A stretch of 64,000 nucleotides of DNA from Prorocentrum cordatum (GCA_963575745.1 CAUYUJ010018327.1:517931-581930), one strand, 5' to 3'. Positions 33,678 to 45,735 are shown, counted from the stretch's first letter. Translations and numbers: made by a program. Notes: generated from the letters alone by a model not told the origin.

Positions 33678-36600
33678 ATGGCATCCAGAGGCCCTCCACA
33701 GAGCAGGGCTGCGCGGCGCGCAAGCCATGGCCCAGGGGCTGCGGCCGCTGCGCAGGTGCAACGGCCACGGCCCGCGGCGACGACCGCGGCCCAGGTGCCT
33801 CGGGCGCCCCCCCTGCACCTCGACAAGTACTTCGACCAGAATTGCCAGACCACCGACTCAATGTTTCCAGGCGTCCCCGAGGGCTTGCAGCTCCTCACGA
33901 AGATCAAGGAGGTGTTTCTGGTTCGTGCGGCTTGCAGGGTCGATTAGCATGGCTACGCCTTATCCGCCGCGATTGACATAATTCGGGTCTATCGGTGTTT
34001 GTGTCATAGATATACATAAAGATTCGGGGGTTGTTGGAGTCAAGGAAGCGGGCCCTGGACGGGCTTCAACTGGTTAATCGATTTTCTGGGTGACCCCTCT
34101 TGCGGGGCAAGCGTTCTTCTTTGATGATTGCCACCGCCGACAGGTTGCGCCTCACGAGTTGAACGTGCGGCACCAGGCCGTCGCAGTCAGGAAGTACGTC
34201 TCCAGCATCTTACAGCATGGCAACTGCCAGGACTGTAGGGGTGGTGCTTGCGGCATGCTGAGCAGTGGTGGACAACCACCATGGCGACTAGTATCCTACG
34301 CATCGCTCACCAGGGCGATCTTCTTCGCGGCCGAGAGGTACCCAGATAATTCAAATGTAGCGGCAACCTTGAGAGAAGGGTTGGTGTTGGATGAATACCA
34401 CCATCGGACTCCAAAAGTCATAACCGTGTGGATGCGAGACTTCTTCAATACTCATGGCGGTGGCACTGGTGTTAACGTCCACCAGGTTTTGGAGGCGACT
34501 CTGACCATCGAGGCCGAGTGGATCGACATCGCAGACGCCAAGAAGATCAAACTTACTAAGTACGCTGCTCAGGTCCAGGCATTCGAGTGGATCAGCACGC
34601 ACGCTACCTACAAGAACTTCTTCAAGGACAAAGACCAGTGGGAGCAGACGAAGTCCGTTATGCGCTTCCTGAGAACAAGGAAGTGGCACAGTGAGTTCTT
34701 GGAGTTCCTGGGAGATGAATGCGACTTTACAAGCGTGGACTTGGACAAGGACGAACTTCTTGCTAACCTCTACTCGGCGGTCCTGATCATCAAGAAGTCC
34801 GTCCAATACGTGCAGGGCGATGACTTGAAACTGATCTTCTTTGAACTGGTGCGCTTCATGATTCCGCTTGGTCCGCAGCTGAACCTTTCTGACAGGCAGC
34901 GACGAAGGGTCGAAGCTGTTAATATGCCCAATGGCGACGAACCTCTCCCTCGTCCGTCCGGACAGAGGAAGGAGGGGGAGGGAGAAGAGGAGGAGGAGGA
35001 GGAGGGGGAGGAGGGAACGGAGGATATCCAGGAGGAGGAGGAGGAGGAGAGCAGTAATCGATTGAGCTCCGAGAGGCACCCCCCGCAGCTGCTGAGGAAG
35101 AAGGACCCTAGGCGCATCGGCCTCCTCCGCATTCTCATGGGCAGCAGCGAGGTCGTCAGTCCGTCAGAGAGAACGATCAAGAAGAGAGAAAAGGACAAGG
35201 GCAAGAAACGGAAGGCAGAGTCTATGTCTTCGTTCAGACTCCCAGACGAGACGCCTGCGAAGATGGTATTGAGGTTGGCGTCTGGACCGTCTGGATCGTC
35301 ACCATCGTTGGCGGACTCCCAGACCGTCGATGGCGATGCCAGAGAGGAGGGAGCAAGCATCATCGCTGAGGAAGACGCAGTCGCGGGAGATGACGAGGAC
35401 GAGGAGGACATGGATTGCACCGATGATGAGTCTGAGAAGCGCGAACGCATGTTCTTGGACGACATGGTTGACGCCGTCAATAGGGTGTACAATCTCTTCG
35501 AAACGCACGGGATCAAAGTGGCAGGAGACATCAAGCTGAAGGTTAAGTCCGTGGTATACTCGTACATCTTGGAGTTCATGCTGAACGCCGAGGTCAATCT
35601 TCCATCTGGGAAGCTCGACAAGTGGAGCGCCGTCCGCGCAGAAGTCCAGCACCTGATCCTGAAATCGCACGTGACGGTTGACGGTGCACAACAGGACTCC
35701 AGCATGCCGTGCCTCCCAGGTGCTGCGCAGAGTGTTGCAGCCGAGTTGATGCAGGCGCTCAAAAAGGCAACAGGCGACGGCGACGTAGGTATGTCTCTAG
35801 TCGAGAACAAGATGAGCAAGGAGGATCAAAAAGCCAGAGATCTCGCGGAGTTGAAGGGCTTGGCGGAACAACACGGTGAGGACATATCCCAATTCTTGAG
35901 CACGAACAAGCCCGATAAGCCGTCTAAGATGCACATGGCCTACATGCAGTTCATGCAAGCTGCTTGGGATGGGCTCGATAAGGACGCGCAGACAGTGGAC
36001 AAGCTCGTGAAGCAAGTTGCCCCCCTAGACGTGTTCAAGACTCTGGCGATTAGCATCGAGCCGATCATCCCAATTGCCTGGGTTGACTTCGCCATGCTGG
36101 CAGCCGAATATCTGTACAACAACGAGGAGGAGAGTGCCATTCGTTTGAAGCCAGCAGTTTTTACAGACAAAAGTTCAATCCAAGCTTTCATGAAGATTCG
36201 CGTCAGTTATGTTCTTCATGCACTTGTCGATGGAGTCCTTGGCGGAGGTCCCCTGGAGAACTCATGGGCGCAATCGACTCCTGCCCGTGATGTTGTAAAT
36301 TGCATTGCGGCTAACTTCAACACGTTCGTCCAGCTGGCCATTACATTCGAAGGCGACCTTTGCTCCGACGACTCCAGTGACTTCGACATCGTGAAGGAGT
36401 GGCCCATGCAGTGGTCCAGGCTCTTCGAGGCACTCATGGACAAGAAGGACAAACTCCTTGCCGAAGCCAAATCTGTTTTCGACGCGTTCCTGCGCGGGCA
36501 AGACGACGATGGACAAGGAGAGGCCACAGGCGCTAGCAAAGGCCAGGATGGCGGCAAGGGCAGCTCCGAGGATCCGTTGCCGAAGGTGACGACGATGAAA

Positions 36601-37962
36601 GACATCGCCAACTTCATCCACCCTGATGCAGCCACGGAAGCAGCGGGCTGCAAAAAGCAATCGAACACTCGCTGAGGGTCGAAAGCTTGGGGGGAGGGCC
36701 TTCCACAGAGGTTCCCAGGCCCAGGGTCCCTACCCAGTGGGCTTCCGCGGTCGGCAAGGTCACCAAGGTCGGCTCCCCTTCCAAGCCTTCGAATCTTTTG
36801 CGTTTGCTCGGGTTCGGCCAAGGACGCTGAGCGCGCCACGGTCAACATGGGCAGCATGCTGGCGCTCACGGCTAAGGACGACGGTGACCACCATGGTGCC
36901 AACAAGATCCAGACTGTGAATCTCCCGAGGGAGTCGTATTCGACTCAGTTCGTCAAGATGCTTAGCATGGAGTTGGAATCGGAGCTCTACAAACTCGCCT
37001 TCATGAGCAAGGGCAACGGATGGTTGGCCGACCTCGAGTGTATCTTCGAAGATCCTGCTGCTCCGGGCCCCAAGACCTGCGTTATCAGGATGAATTCTGA
37101 CACGATCGGCAAACTGTAGCTGATAAGCCTTTTGGCCTGATCCGCCTGAACTCTGATGCGAGGGTGACTGATGTGAGGTTGTGTTCTCGGAGGGGATGTT
37201 GAGGTTGAGGAGGGGTAGGGCGCCCTTCTCGACTGGATGTGATCATGCACCGACTCGGTCTCGACCTCCCCCAAAGGGCCTACCTGGGTCTACTCCTTCG
37301 GTACAGTCCACAGTCCACAGCCTGGCCGATGGTCGTCGGATTTCGCTGGACGCGTTCAGATCTGCCAACCGAACTACGTATCGAAGTTGCCTCTTGTGAC
37401 GCTGCTGTTTGGAGAAGATGTCAAGCTGACCCTATGTGTCACGTCCGACAAGCTGGTCGATCTGTGGGGGGAAGCCTCATTCGTTCCTGCGTGGATCATC
37501 CCAGTTGCCGACAAAAGCAACCAGCCGACGATGACCTACGAGCAGGAGGCATACGCGGTAGAGCTGTCCAAGAGCCTGGTCAATTTTGCCGAGTTAGCGG
37601 CCCTTCGCGATGTGAACGGGAAGGTGATCGTGCCGCTCACTGTGCACTATGTGGAGCCTGCCCACGGTCTCTTGAAAGGAGACGCCCTGACGCGCCGTTT
37701 GCCAGGGGCCAAAGGTCTCGGCAAGGGCAAGGGCAAGGGCAAGAGTAGCAACAACGATCAGGCTGTGAGATTCAACATTTCAGAGTATTTAGGGTTCGCG
37801 GGCTTTGCCGCAGCTGCCGCGAAGACGCCCGCCAGTGCTTCTGCCGCCGACAGTTCTGACACAGGTGCCAATGGCAAGGGCTCGAAGGGGTCCAAGGCCA
37901 AAGGCACCAAAGGCAAAGGCAAGAGGGCCAGCTGCAGCGACGGGTCTCACCTTCTGTCATGA
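33678..37962 (+). CDS. Large multi-exon gene of unknown function
   Basis: Model: exons 33678-33911, 34144-34971, 35152-36585, 36823 to about 37108, and about 37360-37962, roughly 1120 residues. The first two exons join in phase 0 (donor GTGTTT, acceptor CCGACAG). Exon 2 begins VAPHELNVRHQAVAVRKYVS and has a small Cys cluster (CQDCRGGAC). Exon 3 has a basic patch (TIKKREKDKGKKRKAE), an acidic patch (AGDDEDEEDMD) and long helical segments. The last exon ends in a Gly/Lys/Ser-rich low-complexity tail (KGLGKGKGKGKSS). No domain is recognised; the charged patches suggest nuclear or nucleic-acid-associated work, which is inference only. The segment 34972-35151 is open but polypurine, flanked by AAG-GAG and GAG-GTC, and is probably a 180-base intron. 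The exon 4/5 joint is uncertain. First-exon start and any upstream exons are not secure. Confidence 0.5.
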
Positions 37963-38454
37963 GCTCGGTCTTTTCTGGAGCTCGGGGTTTCTATAAGGTT
38001 CGGCCGCCTGTCATGAAAGGCACCGCCAGCCGCATGCGAAACGTGTTGGTACGGGCCTGAACTGGCCAGTCAATCCACAAGATTTGGTTTGCACTCAACG
38101 CGTGCTGGCGGTGCCTACGGGTTTGTTTTGCTGCGTCGCAGCACCAGGCGAGGCGTTGCACCTTATAATGCAATATCTTCTGCTGGGGCGAATTACCCGT
38201 GCCGACCATGAGCAGATTTCCTCCTCCCTCCTCGCCTCCTCTCCTATCTCCAATCCTATCCACCTCTCCCTCCTCTCCCTCCTATCCCTCCTCTCATATC
38301 TTGCTTCTGGTTTCACTGGACGGCGACTGGGCGGCGACTGCCCGGGCCTCGATTTCGAGGGGAAGAAATATCTAACCCAACCCCCCTGCTCCTCTTGCCC
38401 CCCCCCACCCCTTCCATTCTCCAGCCTTTCAGCGTCACTCTGCATCCTCCTTCC
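37963..38454. other. 3' flank, no gene seen
   Basis: Mixed sequence with a CTCCTC-rich patch at 38215-38300. No conserved frame. Confidence 0.4.
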
Positions 38455-38712
38455 AGGGGATTCCAGGCGATTCCATGGGATTCCAAGCGATTCCAGGGGA
38501 TCCCAGGGGACTCCATGGGATTCCAGGGATTCCAGGGGATTCCAGGAATGGCAAAAAACACGCAGTCACGTCGTCGGACGTCGGTCGTAGGAGGAGGGAG
38601 AGGAGGAGGAGGAGGAGGAGGATGAGGAGGAGGAGGAGGAGGAGGAGGAGGAGAGGAGGAGGAGAAGGAGGAGGAGGAGGAGGAGGAGGAAAAGGAGGAG
38701 GAGGAGGAGCGC
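38455..38712. repeat. GGATTCCAGG repeats and (GGA)n tract
   Basis: About ten imperfect copies of GGGATTCCA (38455-38550), then a hundred-base purine tract of GGA/GAG units (38590-38712). Confidence 0.85.
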
Positions 38713-38969
38713 TTTGACACTGGGCCCTCGGCGGCCATCGGTGGCCATCGGGATAGGGGCACAACGGGGCTAGCCGGGCTACCGCTTGAGTCTTCTTTGC
38801 AACTTCTTCGGGGCCCCCGCGCGGGTTTTCCTAGACATTTTGGGGCACCCTCAATCGACACTCTTTCGTTCAATAATACAAAGGTTTAAGCTTGACGCGT
38901 CCAACCGATGGTGGCTGGAGTAAAGTGAAGGGAGGGCATGGTGAGGGCGACGACGGTTATGCGACAGGC

Positions 38970-38982
38970 TCGACCTATGATG

Positions 38983-39021
<39 letters not shown>

Positions 39022-39215
39022 CTGATGATTATGGTTGTAATAATGCCATTGATGATGATGATGATGATGATGATGCCAGGGCACTCCTGCTGATGACTGA
39101 GGCAGCCAGCGATCATGATGAGGATGATGACGATGAAGATGATGACGACGGGCAGCCTCGTCAGGGCAATCGCGCCCTGACGAGGCTGCCCCGTCAGGGC
39201 AATAGTGCCCTGACC
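38970..39215. repeat. (GAT)n microsatellite followed by two H1 hairpins
   Basis: Interrupted GAT repeats lie at 38978-39150. Two H1 units follow: CGTCAGGGCAATCGC-GCCCTGACG across the first, and CGTCAGGGCAATAGTGCCC across the second. Confidence 0.85.
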
Positions 39216-39239
39216 AAATGTTGTCCTTAGATGCTATCA

Positions 39240-40085
39240 TTGGACTTACCAATGCCTCAGCATCGGCCTCAGCCTCAGCCTCAGCCTGCCTCGGCTTGCC
39301 TCGGCCTCAGCCTCAGCCTGCCTCGCCTCAGCCTCAGCCTCAGCCTCAGCCTCAGCCTGCCTCATCCTCAGCCTCAGCCTGCCTCGGCCTCAGCCTGCGT
39401 CAGCCTCAGCCTCAGCCTCAGCCTCAGCCTGCCTCAGCCTCAGCCTCAGCCTGCCTCGGCGTGCCTCAGCTTCAGCCTCAGCCTGCCTCGGCCTCATCCT
39501 GCCTCGGCCTCAGCCTGCCTCAGCTCGGGCATTCGAAATATGGCACAGGACTTGTCTTCAGGGAACACGAAGATCACGAAGTGGCCCAGGATTGGCTCCA
39601 GGCAATCAAATTTGCTGCAGGAGTGGTGTTCTGGGAACACGAAGAACACGAACTGGCCTACAGTTGGCTCTGGACATTCAAAACTAGCTTGGGAATGGTG
39701 TTCTGAGAACATGAAGAACACGAAGTGGTCTACAGCTGGCTCCTGGCATTCAAACTGTGGCCTGGGAGTGGTGTTTTGGGAGCACGAAGAACACGAAGTG
39801 GCTTGCAGTTGGCTCCGGGCATTCAAAATGTGGCCTGGGAGTGGTGTTCTGGGAGCACGAAGAACACGAAGTGGCCTACAGTTGGGTCCGGGCATTCAAA
39901 ATGTGGCCTGGGAGTGGTGTTCTGTTGGCCCCGGGTAGACAAAATGTAGCTCCTGGCAAGGAAAATGGGGAGTCCCCAGATTCCCGCGGCACCCGTCCGG
40001 CATCTGCCCAGACCCCCTTGGGGAATCATGATGCTTTCTTTTGAGACCATTAGAAACCTATCAGTTTTCGCTGTTAGGTAATATC
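39240..40085 (+). repeat. R3 minisatellite cassette, copy 2 (3' part)
   Basis: GCCTCAGCCT minisatellite (39255-39525), then about five imperfect 73-bp repeats (ACACGAAGAACACGAAGTGG, then GTTGGCTCCGGGCATTCAAA). A conserved tail through GGGGAGTCCCC follows, ending near GCTGTTAGGTAAT (40070-40082). It aligns with the 3' two thirds of copy 3. Confidence 0.85.
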
Positions 40086-40327
40086 TGGCGTTCCGGTTCT
40101 GGGTTTTTTTTTTTTTTCCGCGGCGCTTTGCGCCGAGTCCAGACAGCCAGGGGATGCGGGTGCCTCCCTCCCCTCCCCCTGCCGCCCTCCCCTCCCCGTC
40201 CCTCCCGTCTCCCCCTCCCGGTCAGGTCCTTTTTTTCTTTCTGTCCGCCTCCCTCTCTCCCTCTGTCCGTTTCCAGCCCCCCCCCTCGTTCCCCCGGGGC
40301 GAGGCGCCCCCGGAGTGACCCCTGGGG

Positions 40328-40545
40328 CCGCGATTTTGCACCCGATTTCGCTTACGATTTTGCCAGCGATTTCGCCCCGCGATTCTGCCCACGATTTTGC
40401 CCACGATTTTGCCCACGATTTGCGTCCGATTTTGCAGACGACTTCGACTGCCTACGATTTTGACAACGATTTTGAACGCGATTTTGTTTCATTTTGATTC
40501 GAATTAACGGAAAATCGTGAACAAAATCGTGGGCGAAAATCGTGG
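40328..40545. repeat. CGATTTTG repeats with inverted partner
   Basis: About 15 copies of CGATTTTGCCCA-type units on the + strand (40330-40490) are followed by the inverted form (AAAATCGTG three times, 40510-40545). Together they form a long imperfect foldback. Confidence 0.8.
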
Positions 40546-41384
40546 CTCGTCCCAGGGGGTGCCCCGGGGTGGCCCACGGGTGGCCCGTGGGGGTGGCCTC
40601 GGGGGGGGCCTCGTCCCGGGCCCGGACCGGGGCGCCGCTCCAGGGTGCCCGGCGCGCGGCGGCGGAGGGCGGGGGCGCAGAAAAGGGGGGGGCCGGGGAG
40701 GGGCACTGGGGAGGGGCCGGTAGTGGGTGGAGGACAGGGAAGGGGCGGGCAGGGGCAGGTGGAGGGCAGGGAAGGGGGAGGTACGCGGGGAGCGGAGGGG
40801 ACAGGAGGGGCAAAGGGGCCGCAGCTGTTGGTCTTGATGGCCGACGCTTTTCGGAAACGGCCCAAAGAATGCCGGCGCAGCCCCGCCCGCCTGCTCAGTC
40901 TCGCGCAGTGGCTCCCGCGGGGGCCCTGGCCGCATCTGCCGCGGCGCCGGCGGCCGCGAATGCTCCTGCCAAGCGGGGCTTACTGGAGCAGCGCGTGGTC
41001 CTGGTTAGGGCTCGGCGCGAGGCGTTCGCCCCCTTCCGCCGCGTCGCGGCAGGGGGCAACAGCGGGAGTTATAGCAGGGAACGCAACTTGAGGAACGCCA
41101 CGATATTGACCGTGTGCGCGACGAGGGGTGGCGGCCAGGGCAGACCCCCCCCCGCCCGCGCGCGCCGCTTCGCGCCCCGAGGCCCGAGGCCGCGCGCGGC
41201 GCGCGAGCCATTCCGGGGCGCGCGGGGCGCGGCGCAAGCGAGGATGAAAAAGCGTTTATTGCGCTCCTCTAAAAGCCGCCGCGAGACACGCGCCCTCTCG
41301 AGCAAGAGATAGGATGAAAGCCCCTGGCTGCTGCGGGCCTCCCAGAAACGACCGCCTTCACTCGAGCGGCATATTGGCTTGTCA
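40546..41384 (+). other. GC-rich stretch with a weak coding signal
   Basis: A frame open from 40542 to 41312 contains an Ala/Pro-rich part then LLEQRVVLVRARREAFAPFR near 40977, with G/C-biased third positions over about 300 bases. There is no domain and no secure start, so it is not called as a gene. Confidence 0.25.
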
Positions 41385-43035
41385 AAATTAATTATCCCGG
41401 CAAAGCAACCTAAAAGCGATGTGTATTAGCATATATGGAAGCATTCCCCTTAAGATTCAGGTGCGAATCCAATTGTAGAATTCTGCTGTTCTCGCAGTCG
41501 CAGTCGCCTTCGCAATTGCAGTCGCAGCGGCAACGGCCTTAGGATCCAATGGAATCCTAAGGGTTCCTAAGGATTCCTGAGGATGCTAAACTGCGCCTAC
41601 GGATTCCTAAGGATGCCTACGGATTCCTAAGGATTCCTAGGGATTCCGAAGGATTCCTATGGATTCCTATGGATGTTTCCGCCTGCCTCAGTTTCAGCCT
41701 CAGCATCAGCCTGCCTCGGCTTGCTTCAGCCTCAGCCTCAGCCTGCCTCGGCCTCAGCCTCAGCCTGCCTCAGCCTCAGCCTCAGCCTGCCTCGGCCTCA
41801 GCCTGCGTCAGCCTCAGCCTCAGCCCGCCTCAGCCCCAGCTTCAGCCCCAGCCTCAGCCTCAGCCTCAGCCTCAGCCTCAGCCTCAGCCTCAGCCTGCCT
41901 CGGCGCGCCTCAGCCTCAGCCTCAGCCTGCCTTGGCTTCAGCCTGCCTCGGCTTCAGCATGCCTCAGCCCCCCCCCTCCTTCCCCCCCCCCATTCAGCTT
42001 CGCCTTGTCTCAGCTTCGGCCTGCCTCGGCTTCATCCTCACCCTCAATCTCAGCCTCAGCCTGTGTCGGCCTGAGCCTGCCTCGGCCTCAGCCTCAGCCT
42101 GCCTCAGCCTCAGCCCGCCTCAGCCTCAGCCTCAGCCTCAGCCTCAGCCTCAGCCTGTCTCAGCCCCCGCTTGCCTCAGCACCAGCCCCAGCCTCAGCCT
42201 CAGCCTGCCTCGGCTTGCCTCGGCCTCAGCCTCAGTCTGCCTCGGCCTCAGCCTCAGCCTCAGCCTGCCTCAGCCTCAGCCTCAGCCTTTCTCAGCCTCA
42301 GCCTGCCTCATCCTCAGCTCCAGCCTGCCTCGGCCTCAGCCTGCGTCAGCCTCAGCCTCAGCCTCAGCCTCAGCCTGCCTCAGCCTCAGCCTCAGCCTGC
42401 CTCGGCGTGCCTCAGCTTCAGCCTCAGCCTGCCTCGGCCTCAGCCTGCCTCGGCCTCAGCCTGCCTCAGCTCGGGCATTCGAAATATGGCACGGGACTTG
42501 TGTTCAGGGAACACGAAGATCACGAAGTGGCCCACAGTTGGCTCCGGGCAATCAAAATATGGTGCAGGAGTGGTGTTCTGGGAACACGAAGAACACGAAG
42601 TGGCCTACAGTTGGCTCTGGGCATTCAAAATTAGCGTGGGAATGGTGTTCTGGGAGCACGAAGAACACGAAATGGTCTACAGTTGGCTCCGGGCTTTCAA
42701 AATTTGGCCTGGGAGTGGTGTTCAGGGAAGACGAAGAATACGAAGTGGCCTACAGTTGGCTCCGGGCGTTCAAAATGTGGCCTGGGAGTGGTGTTCTGGG
42801 AACACGAAGAACACGAAGTGGCTTGCAGTTGGCTCCGGGCATTCAAAATGTGGCCTGGGAGTGCTGTTCTGTTGGCTCTGGGCAGTCAAAATGTGGCCCC
42901 TGGCAGTGAACATGGGGAGTCCCCGGATTCCCGCGGCGCCGGTCCGGCATCTGTCTGGACTCCCCTGGGCCCTGGGGGGCTTTGATTTTTTTTTGAGCCC
43001 ACTAGAGATTTATCAGTCTTCGCGGTTAGGTAATT
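41385..43035 (+). repeat. R3 minisatellite cassette, copy 3 (most complete)
   Basis: The order is: 5' conserved block (41396-41470), CGCAGT repeats, GGATTCCTAA repeats (41550-41670), GCCTCAGCCT minisatellite (about 41680-42470), about five or six 73-bp repeats (42505-42870), and the conserved tail to GGTTAGGTAATTTC (43024-43037). Copies 1 and 2 each hold part of this order. Proline/serine-rich frames are repeat shadows. Confidence 0.88.
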
Positions 43036-43470
43036 TCGTAGTTGAGTCAGAGGGGCAGCGCTCGCCTGCCCGCGAGGGGGCCATTGTGGATTCAGCCCCC
43101 CTTGAGAAAGCACGCAGGGCCCCCTTCGGCCATGCTCGAGCCGTCGAACGGATGGGGGGCGCATCGGGGGCCACGAGCGCGCGCGGGAGTGCGCGTGGGA
43201 GCGCTGGACGCGCGCGTCGCCCAACGACCGCAGGGTGAAGTGTCGCCGCGGCGGAGAGACCCACGGCGGCCACATGGCGTCTTGGATTCGGGCCCGCCTT
43301 GGTCGCGCCTTCGCAGCCTGCGCGGCGCGTCTCAGCAGCAGGAGGAGGCGGCGCGCGACAATGCGATGACGCTCGGGCGGCCCACGATGGCCAAGCTTCA
43401 GGACGTCGACACCATGAAAAATTCTCAATTTCAAAATCGTCGCGGCTCCTTGGGGGGAGGCGGCCTCGCA
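43036..43470. other. Unique stretch, no supported gene
   Basis: Open frames exist on both strands without recognisable domains. GC-rich. Confidence 0.35.
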
Positions 43471-43965
43471 ACACTTACCGTAAACCGTCCGCGCGCCACG
43501 CGCATCTCGCGCCGAAGTGTAAACGCTGCGAAGCGTTCCGCGCGCTTCGCGCGCCGAAATTGCACGCGCTGCGCACCGTTCACCGCGCTTCGCGCGCCGA
43601 GGTGTAGACGCGGTAAACCGCCCGGCGCGCTCAACCGTTCGGCGCGCTTCGCGCGCCGAAAGTTAAACGCGCAAAACCGCTCAGCGCGCTTCGCGCGCCG
43701 AAGTGTAAACGACGTAAACCGTCTGGCGCGCCTCGCTCGCTGAAAGCGCACAACGCGGTAAATATTTCGGCGCGCCTTGCGCGCCGATGTGTAGACGCGC
43801 TGCGCACCATTCAGCGCGCTTCGCGCGCCGGGGTGTCCACGCCGTCAGCCAGCGCGCTTCGCGCGCAGAATCGGGCGCGCTGCAAGACCACTCGGGGCGC
43901 TTCGCGCGCCGAAATGTAACGCCGTAAAAAAATCAGCGCGCGTCGCACGCAGGCCGCGCGGGCCC
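43470..43965 (+). repeat. H2 GC hairpin array C
   Basis: About ten units of roughly 45 bp with the GCGCGCTTCGCGCGC core, same orientation as array B. Confidence 0.88.
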
Positions 43966-44700
43966 CCGGGGCAGAGGGGCGAAGGGGGCGAACCCCATGG
44001 GCACGCCGCCAACACTGTAATAGGAGGGGGCCGGGTGCGAACGTCGCTCGCGAGCATTATGGGGGCGAACCCTCCATGAGGGCGAACAGCCAAGGCCTCG
44101 GGGCCTTTCGGGCAGGGGCGCCAGATGGGGCTTGGGCCCTTGCGGCCCAGGGCTCGCCGCAGGCTTAGGGCCCAGGGCTCAGGGCCTAGGGCCAGGGAGC
44201 GAACCCAAATTGTGGAGGCGAATCCGGCGGGGGTGAACCCTATGGGGGTTCACCCTCCCAGGGCAAACCCTTTGGGGGCGAACCCTTGGCACGATGCGAA
44301 CCTTTTAGGGCAAACCTTATAGAAGCGAACGCTCTGGGGGCGAACCCTGCGGGGCCGAAACCTCACGGGCGGGCCCTACGGGGGCGAACCCTATGCCGTC
44401 TGCCAGCGAAGCCTATGGCCTATGGGGGCCGCTCAATGACATATGGCAGGCCCTATGAGGGGGGGCGGGGCGACCCTCTGGGGGCGAGCCCCAGGGGGGC
44501 GCGCCCTCTGGGGACAAAGCTAATGAGGGCGAACCCGACGGGGCGAACCATCTGGGGGGCGAACCTCTATGAGGACGAACCCTATGGGGGCGAACCCTAT
44601 GCGCGCGAACATGGGGGCGACCCCCATGGAGGCGACCCCCGCGGTGGTGAACCCCACGGCGGCGAACCCTATGCGGGCGAACCTTTGTAGGCGAACCTGA
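43966..44700. repeat. GGGGGCGAACCCTATG repeats
   Basis: About 30 imperfect copies of a 14-18 bp unit built on GGGGGCGAACCC, becoming most regular at 44550-44700. A second tract lies at 45440-45730. Confidence 0.8.
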
Positions 44701-44910
44701 AGCTATGGCGCCCGCAGGTCCTACGGGCCCCGCAGGCCCCAGAGGTCCCACAGGGCCCGCAGGTCTCGCAGGTCTCACAGGTCCAACGGGATCCACAGGC
44801 CCTACAGGTTTCTCAGGCGCCACCAGCCCCACAGGTTTAAAAGGCGTCGCAAATGCCACCCGCCCCCACAGGGCCCACAGGGCCGGCAGGGGGCGCGCGC
44901 GCGCGCGCGC
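44700..44910 (+). repeat. 9-base CAGGCCCCA repeat, second copy
   Basis: About 18 copies of the collagen-like 9-base unit, ending in a (GC)n run (44890-44915). It is followed directly by an H2 array, the same order as at 11515-13140. Confidence 0.8.
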
Positions 44911-45440
44911 GCTCCGAGCGCCGAAGCGTAAACGCCATAGACCGTTCGGCGCGCCTCGCGCTCCGAAGTGTAAACGCTGCGAAGCGTTCCGCGCGCTTCG
45001 CGCGCCGAAATTGCACGCGCTGCGCACCGTTCAGCGCGCTTCGCGCGCCGAAGTGTAGACGCGGAACCGCCCGTCGCGCTCCGCGCGCCGAAGTGCAAAC
45101 GACGTCAACCGGTCGGCGGGCTTCGCGCGCCGAAGTGTAAACGCGCAAAACCGCTCAGCGCGCTTGTGCGCCAAAGTTTAAACGACGTAAACCGCCCGGC
45201 GCGCCTCGCGCGCCGAAGAATAAAACGCGGTAAGTCTTTCGGCGCGTCTCGCGCGCCGATGTGTAAACGCGCCGCGCACCATTCAGCGCGCTTCGCGCGC
45301 CAGAGTGTCCACGCTGTCATCCAGCGCCCCTGGCGCGGGGAATCGGGCGCGCTGTATGACCATTCGGCGCGCATCGCGCGCCGAAGTGCAAACGCTGCAA
45401 TCAGGTCAGCGTTCTTCGCGCGCAGGCCGCGCAGGCCCCC
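44911..45440 (+). repeat. H2 GC hairpin array D
   Basis: About eleven units of the H2 hairpin repeat. Some cores are shortened (for example GCGCGCTTGTGCGCC near 45155). Confidence 0.87.
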
Positions 45441-45735
45441 GCGGAAAAGGGGCGAAGGGGGCGAACCCCATGGGCATGCCGTCATAGGAGGGGGTCCGGG
45501 GCGAACCACGCCCTTATAGGGGGGCGGGCCCTTCATGGGGGCGAACCTTCCATTGGGGCGAACGGCCAAGGCCTTAGGCCCTTGCCTTAGAGGGGTCTGC
45601 CATGTCAGGGTAGGGCCAACAGGTAGGGCGCTTGCCTGGGGCCGTGGGCTTAGGGCCTAGGGCCTAGGGCCAAGGGGCGAACCCAATCTATGGAGGTGAA
45701 CCCTGTGGGGGCGAACCCGATGGGAACTCTTCTTC
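45440..45735. repeat. GGGGGCGAACC repeats, second tract
   Basis: Irregular copies of GGGGCGAACC interleaved with GGGCTTAGGGCC-type phrases. Confidence 0.7.
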
